Assembly: GCA_020200195.1 (NCBI GenBank)
Contig: JAIVJE010000358.1
Location: 1 to 9,236, forward strand
Length of the DNA: 9,236 bases
Direction: 5' to 3'
Source: Acidobacteriota bacterium
GTDB taxonomy: Bacteria > Acidobacteriota > Vicinamibacteria > Vicinamibacterales > 2-12-FULL-66-21
Shown here: in pieces, positions 5,991-9,236 of the stretch
Layout: the number at the start of each line of letters is the position of its first letter
Numbering within the stretch: position 1 is the stretch's first letter
Notes under the pieces: generated by a model
The model's input: only the letters and a program-made list of their open reading frames with translations
Database searches by the model: none
Told to the model about the DNA's origin: nothing
Position numbers and translations under genes: made by a program

Positions 5991-6943
5991 AGGCTTTCAC
6001 CAAACGCGGTCAGACCGTGATCGTTGACGGCCTCGACCACGGCATACCATTTCCCATCCACGGTTTCAGGGCATCGCGCGCCCAGAATCGATCCTGCCAC
6101 CGACGCCACGGAGTCGCTGTCTCCGCCGATGTTGGTTGCGAGCAGGATCGCCGCGCCGGCGGATTGCATGACAGTCGCGAGCGCGATCGCGAGCGGCACG
6201 ATCGTCAGCGGGTCGTTGGGAAAGTACTTCGCTGCGACATCCGCCGCATGGAGCTCTGGCCATCGGCACAAATCGTCATGGATGGTTCGAATGGCCCGCG
6301 CGAGCACGGCGTCCGTCGATCCCGACCGCTCATGCTCGGCTCGGGCGGCTGCACGCTGCGCGAGGTCGATGATTACGTCCGGGTCCGCGCCGTCGATAGC
6401 CGCGGAGACAGCGGCTGCCGTAGCCGCCGCGGCCGCAAGCGCCAGCGGACCTCCATGCGTCGAGATCGAGGCTTCTGGCGCACCCGCGACGATCTCTTCA
6501 AATCGGTGTGAACTGTATAGGATGCCTACCGGAGCGACGCGGACCGCGGCACCACACCCGTTGTGGTCGTGCGTCACCCGGGCCGCGTCGCTGGCCTGGT
6601 GAAATTCCCACAGCGACTTCACACCGGGATGCACGCTCTTGGTGCACGTCAGCATCTCCCGGCCCACGGTCGCATGCCGGACATTTCCATCCTGGAGAAT
6701 CGCGCGCGCGACAGCCAGGGTTCGCTCCGTGTCATCCGTCGTCTCGCCGATCAGCCACTTCCGTTTGGTGTTGGTGGCATAGCGGGGAATAACTGTGCCT
6801 GGTGGTCCCTCGAACCCACGGACTCCCTCGGGATACCACCAGACGACGTCCTCGCGGGACAACGTCTCGGTCTGTTTACCGATGGCATCGCCCGTTGCAA
6901 TCCCCTTGAGACAGGCGAGAATCCGGTCCTTCACTTTCCGCAC
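5972..6943 (-). CDS. ADP-ribosylglycohydrolase family protein (DraG/ARH-like)
   Basis: The product has 323 residues, the usual size for the family, and starts at GTG 6943; a second GTG three codons on (6934) is also possible. The family hydrolyses ADP-ribose from modified proteins or related compounds using a di-metal centre. The expected motifs are all present in order: GIATGDAIGKQTE (14-26), the metal-binding GETTDDTE (66-73), HNGCGAAVRVAPVG (127-140), STHGGPLALAA (161-171), and GGDSDSVASVAGSILGA (273-289), which matches the second metal site, with Asp275 and Asp277 as ligands. Nothing is missing, so it should be active. There is no signal peptide, so it is cytoplasmic. No ADP-ribosyltransferase is seen nearby, so its substrate is open. 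It lies 51 nt downstream of the lectin-like gene. Confidence 0.93.
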   Translation of the reverse strand: MRKVKDRILACLKGIATGDAIGKQTETLSREDVVWWYPEGVRGFEGPPGTVIPRYATNTKRKWLIGETTDDTERTLAVARAILQDGNVRHATVGREMLTCTKSVHPGVKSLWEFHQASDAARVTHDHNGCGAAVRVAPVGILYSSHRFEEIVAGAPEASISTHGGPLALAAAAATAAAVSAAIDGADPDVIIDLAQRAAARAEHERSGSTDAVLARAIRTIHDDLCRWPELHAADVAAKYFPNDPLTIVPLAIALATVMQSAGAAILLATNIGGDSDSVASVAGSILGARCPETVDGKWYAVVEAVNDHGLTAFGESLAELRH

Positions 6944-6972
6944 ACCAGTGAATCTCAGCTCGGCGAAGCGCG

Positions 6973-6978
6973 ATCATA
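6973..6978 (-). promoter_or_regulatory. Candidate -10 box for the ADP-ribosylglycohydrolase
   Basis: TATGAT (5 of 6) lies on the minus strand in the 51-nt gap, which would give a leader of roughly 25 nt before the GTG at 6943. No good -35 was found 16-18 nt upstream. Confidence 0.3.
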
Positions 6979-6994
6979 AGCCAGCGCCGTTTGA

Positions 6995-7753
6995 CTATTT
7001 GATCGAGAGTGGTTCCACACTCAGGTTCCGGAAGTGAGCGACGGTTCCTGGTCCCACCCACAGCGCGACCGAGCCTTTTCCGTGCGCACCCGACTTGACG
7101 TCAGTGACGATCAGCGTTGCCTGTTCGTGACCGTGGACGTAAAGCCGCGCACGTTCGCCACGCACGTCAATCTTGACCTTCGTCCATTCGCCGGGCACAA
7201 GGTCGACATACGATTCGTACTTGGACGGCGTCTCCTTGCGAAGTCGGAACCACGGCCAGTCCGGATGAGAGATGTACTGGGCGGCATGATTCCGCCGCTC
7301 TTGATCTTCCGCGCGACCGTTCGTGGGCCGAAGGTAAAACGCGTCGTAGGTCTTTGTGTCGTTCTGGACCCGGAAGGCGATACCTACAAAGCCGCGGGCG
7401 GCGTCGGATGCTTCTGGTGCCAACGCGCCGGCAATCTCTGCCTCGATTATGCCGTTGGCGAATTCGAGGCCATCGATGGCGGCGAGCTGCTCGACCTCGG
7501 ATATTCCCTCAGACGCCGTGCGTAGCCGGCGAAGGGTCTCCTCCGACATGGTGACCCGCAACCCCTTCCTGCCTTGGAGTACGGCTGGCTCGGCAGCCAC
7601 GTTGTGCAGGCGGAGGCCATCCGCAGACTCGAGTGGGTAGTGCCTCGCCTGACGCGCGGCGGTTCCCGGGAGGAGAAGCGGCACGCTGATCGTGACGGTC
7701 AGCAGTGTGGTTTGGATTGCTGATGCTGGTTGATGCATGTGAAAGCGACTCAT
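6995..7753 (-). CDS. Secreted DUF1080/LamG-like beta-sandwich protein
   Basis: The product is 252 residues from the ATG at 7753. That start is preferred because an AGGAG lies 9 nt upstream (7767-7763) and the protein then opens with a signal peptide (AIQTTLLTVTISVPLLLPGT, then AARQA). A longer version from an ATG at 7900 would add 49 residues with a second hydrophobic segment. The mature part reads like a concanavalin-A-like jelly roll: DGLEFANGIIEAEIAG, ARGFVGIAFRVQN, FYLRPTNGRAEDQERRNHAA, YISHPDWPWFRLRK, PGEWTKVKIDVRGERARLYV and LWVGPGTVAHFRNL. This pattern is typical of the 3-keto-disaccharide hydrolase/DUF1080-related family of secreted Acidobacteriota and Bacteroidota proteins. Glycan binding or hydrolysis is plausible, but I cannot assign catalytic residues. 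Location is periplasmic or extracellular. Confidence 0.85.
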   Translation of the reverse strand: MSRFHMHQPASAIQTTLLTVTISVPLLLPGTAARQARHYPLESADGLRLHNVAAEPAVLQGRKGLRVTMSEETLRRLRTASEGISEVEQLAAIDGLEFANGIIEAEIAGALAPEASDAARGFVGIAFRVQNDTKTYDAFYLRPTNGRAEDQERRNHAAQYISHPDWPWFRLRKETPSKYESYVDLVPGEWTKVKIDVRGERARLYVHGHEQATLIVTDVKSGAHGKGSVALWVGPGTVAHFRNLSVEPLSIK

Positions 7754-7762
7754 GAAGTGTGA

Positions 7763-7767
7763 CTCCT
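7763..7767 (-). promoter_or_regulatory. Shine-Dalgarno AGGAG deciding the start at 7753
   Basis: AGGAG on the minus strand is spaced 9 nt from the ATG at 7753. The competing ATG at 7900 directly abuts the stop of the DinB gene (TGAATG) and has no comparable site. Under this reading 7754-7900 is a 147-nt leader or intergenic segment. Confidence 0.55.
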
Positions 7768-7875
7768 GCCTCACGCTTGCCGGAACGCCACGATTGGCTC
7801 GACCTTCATTGCGCGTCGCGCTGGAATAGCAGGCTGCCGTGGCGACTGCGGTCAACAACAGCGATAGGCTCGTGC

Positions 7876-7888
7876 CACCTAGAATGTC
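7876..7888. repeat. Second copy of the 13-nt repeat
   Basis: Exact match to 5651-5663. On the minus strand it overlaps a perfect -35 hexamer TTGACA (7890-7885). The best -10 at 17-18 nt (CTATCG/TATCGC, 7867-7861) is weak. If real, this would be a promoter for the lectin-like gene starting at 7753. Confidence 0.25.
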
Positions 7889-7900
7889 AAGGTGTCGCAT

Positions 7901-8389
7901 TCATCCATAGATCGGTGGCACGCTCACGCCGACCGACCGCAAGTACACGGAGCGCTGCCCTCGGTGGTGGATCGTGTGATTCAGCGCGAGCTGCACGAAT
8001 CCCAGGGCTGGCATGTGCACGACACCACGGTAATCCAACACGCGGACCAACTCGTCGCCAGTGACCGTGGCCAGCCTCGCGAGTGTTGCCGCAGACTCTG
8101 TCTCGTCACGCTCACGAGGGCTGTCAGGTCACGGGCGGCGCCGACCACGCTGCGGAAGTCTGCGAATATGCCGTCGGCGGCGCCACTCAAAAAACCGAAG
8201 TTCGGTACTCACGATGTGCCGCGCGAGTTCCGCTGTGCTCCGCGCACCTGCCTGCAGACGGTAGTCCGCGGGTTCCGGCGGAATTGCCGCAGTGACCCGG
8301 CGCGTCAGCATGTGCTCGAGACGCAGAGCTGGAAGCGCGGCCAGATCCAGAATCACCCGAGCTTCCGTGGGTCCCAAGACAGGCGTCAC
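7901..8389 (-). pseudogene. DinB-superfamily protein interrupted by two compensating frameshifts
   Basis: The gene starts at GTG 8389, which overlaps the upstream stop as GTGA, and ends at TGA 7903-7901. N-terminal part: ALPALRLEHMLTRRVTAAIP, ADYRLQAGARSTAELARHIV, STELRF, typical of DinB. At a run of six T (8194-8189) the frame moves by one; SGAADGIFADFRSVVGAARD follows in the second frame. Near 8112-8116 the original frame returns: ERDETESAATLARLATVTGD, RVLDYRGVVHMPALGFVQ, LALNHTIHHRGQRSVYLRSV, ending PPIYG. The first His (ARHIV) and the NHTIHHRGQ motif supply the expected metal ligands. The total span is 163 codons, normal for DinB, so a +1 and a -1 change cancel. This is either very recent decay or two base errors in the sequence. 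As written, translation stops early, at 8129. Confidence 0.8.
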
Positions 8390-8884
8390 GAGGGAACCTC
8401 GCGCGGCAGCTGCGCGATCATCTGACCGTACAGGCGCGTTCGCGCGCGCACGTCGAGCGGGCGGACCCAATCCAAGCGTCTCGATGAACGAGGAATGGAC
8501 GACCATGAACTGGCGGCGATACGCGAGCAGGTAGCCGCCAGACGCGCGATGACCGATCGCCGCGTCGTCATAGCGGCTGTACCAGAGATTCAGGTGTCCG
8601 CAGCAGCGCTTGGGATACAGAACCGTTCCGAAGTCTGACACGTCGCGGGCGCCGGAGATGACGTCCTTGGCGTGCGGCCATCCGGCAAAACCAAGTTCTC
8701 GCGCGAGAATCGCGAGACAGTGCCGGCGCAGGATAGGCATCCCGGCCATCTCCAGTTGATCGATGGAACGCGCGCGAAACTCTGGCAATGCGCGTAAGCG
8801 CGCGAGCGCAGATGGTTGGCGGTCGACGATCCGACGCTGCAGAATCGCAGCACGGATCTTCATTTCACGGATGGGATCAATCAT
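8386..8884 (-). pseudogene. Small conserved protein of unknown function, disrupted by an indel near 8470
   Basis: The ATG at 8884 has an excellent ribosome binding site (AGGTGGAG at 8898-8891, 6-nt spacer); a TTG at 8908 is less likely. The protein reads ILQRRIVDRQPSALARLRAL, LRRHCLAILARELGFAGWPH, then YPKRCCGHLNLWYSRYDDA, GGYLLAYRRQFMVV and SSFIETLG. The arrangement is one I recall from uncharacterised proteins of Acidobacteriota and Myxococcota; no domain name or function can be given. After IETLG (about 8470) the recognisable sequence continues in another frame as LDWVRPLDVRARTRLYGQMI and ends AQLPREVPS at the TGA 8388-8386. The junction sits on GGATTGGG; related proteins, as I remember them, have about ten more residues there, so a short deletion is likely. 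If not shifted, the frame runs on into the DinB gene. No signal peptide. Confidence 0.7.
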
Positions 8885-8890
8885 TGCGGT

Positions 8891-8898
8891 CTCCACCT
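8891..8898 (-). promoter_or_regulatory. Strong Shine-Dalgarno AGGTGGAG
   Basis: Lies 6 nt before the ATG at 8884 on the minus strand and decides that start over the TTG at 8908. Confidence 0.6.
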
Positions 8899-9012
8899 CT
8901 GTCGGCAAACCCGCTCTTCAGGCCGACTGGAAAACGCAACGAACCTGTAGCGTCATGAAGCAGGGTGAAGGCTTCTTTCGGCGGGAAGGCGCCCCTGCGC
9001 ACCTCAGAGCGA

Positions 9013-9018
9013 AGTATA
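9013..9018 (-). promoter_or_regulatory. Candidate -10 box for the minus-strand pair 8884-7901
   Basis: TATACT (5 of 6) on the minus strand in the 217-nt divergent region 8885-9101, predicting a leader of about 120 nt. The -35 at 17 nt (GGCCAC) is not convincing. Apart from this box and the one at 9090, I see no gene or structured element in this region. Confidence 0.3.
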
Positions 9019-9089
9019 TCTCACGAGTGCGTTCAGTGGCCGATTGACGTCGCATGCCGGTCTGACAGCTCGCGACGGTCTGCGCGTTG

Positions 9090-9095
9090 TACAGT
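9090..9095 (+). promoter_or_regulatory. Candidate -10 box for the plus-strand gene at 9102
   Basis: TACAGT (4 of 6) ends 6 nt before the GTG at 9102, so transcription would begin at about the start codon, suggesting a leaderless mRNA. No clear -35 at standard spacing. Confidence 0.3.
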
Positions 9096-9101
9096 GTGGG
9101 G

Positions 9102-9236
9102 GTGGTCGACCTCGACGATCTCCAACTCGACAAGCCGCAGGACCCGTCGCAGCCTGACCAGCCGCGGCGGTCCAGGCCTCTCGCAGCGCTCGTCGTATCG
9201 CTGGTCCTCATTGCAGTCGCCGCACCCCTGTGGTAC
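9102..9236 (+). CDS. N-terminally membrane-anchored protein of unknown function, cut off by window edge
   Basis: A GTG at 9102 opens a frame of 45 codons that runs off the window. It encodes an acidic start (VVDLDDLQLDKPQDPSQ), a basic PRRSRP and one transmembrane helix (LAALVVSLVLIAVAAPLWY). The charge pattern predicts a cytoplasmic N-terminus and a periplasmic bulk. This N-terminal layout is common in Acidobacteriota envelope proteins such as DUF3014-type proteins, but too little is present to assign a family. In-frame GTG at 9096 and TTG at 9087 are alternative starts. It is the only clear plus-strand gene and diverges from the minus-strand genes at 8884. Confidence 0.6.
   Translation, partial: MVDLDDLQLDKPQDPSQPDQPRRSRPLAALVVSLVLIAVAAPLWY

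Noticed and set aside
8918..9211. 97-codon minus-strand frame in the divergent region
   Set aside because: Ser/Arg/Cys-rich translation without motifs; it covers both candidate promoters and the start of the plus-strand gene, whose membrane-anchor sequence is more protein-like.

Overview
The window is high-GC bacterial DNA. It carries a Ser/Thr kinase fused to a TolB-like/TPR region, two DinB-superfamily proteins, a secreted TPR protein and a remnant of an ADOP-type (acidobacterial MacB/FtsX-like) permease. Together these suggest an Acidobacteriota chromosome, probably near Vicinamibacteria; this is inference from gene content only. No rRNA, tRNA, CRISPR array, insertion sequence or phage gene was seen.

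Layout. Nearly everything is on the minus strand, so the order of transcription is right to left. From the right edge: a membrane-anchored protein of unknown function starts at 9102 on the plus strand and runs out of the window. Divergent from it are two overlapping minus-strand genes, a small conserved protein (8884-8386) and a DinB protein (8389-7901). Both are interrupted by indels in this sequence, though the DinB damage is a compensating +1/-1 pair that leaves the ends in frame. Next come a secreted DUF1080/LamG-like beta-sandwich protein (7753-6995) and an ADP-ribosylglycohydrolase (6943-5972). A stretch of about 370 bp follows without a convincing large gene; it holds one possible 37-residue membrane peptide on the plus strand and two hairpins. 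Then come an N-terminally membrane-anchored FkbM-like methyltransferase (5601-4750), a secreted TPR protein with a conserved-looking His cluster (4702-3071), a doubly truncated and internally deleted ADOP permease remnant (about 3070-2808), a kinase-TolB-TPR protein that appears to begin at a CTG codon (2642-414), and a second DinB protein (397 to beyond position 1) only 16 nt behind the kinase.

How the genes relate. The kinase and the left DinB gene look co-transcribed, as do the two right-hand broken genes, which share a GTGA stop/start overlap. The other genes are separated by 47-51 nt with candidate -10 boxes between them, so they could be transcribed singly. I see no multi-gene defence, biosynthetic or mobile system. 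The most unusual points are the CTG start of the kinase, the compensating frameshifts in the right DinB gene, the deleted ADOP remnant, the His-rich signature of the secreted TPR protein, and the possible small membrane peptide.
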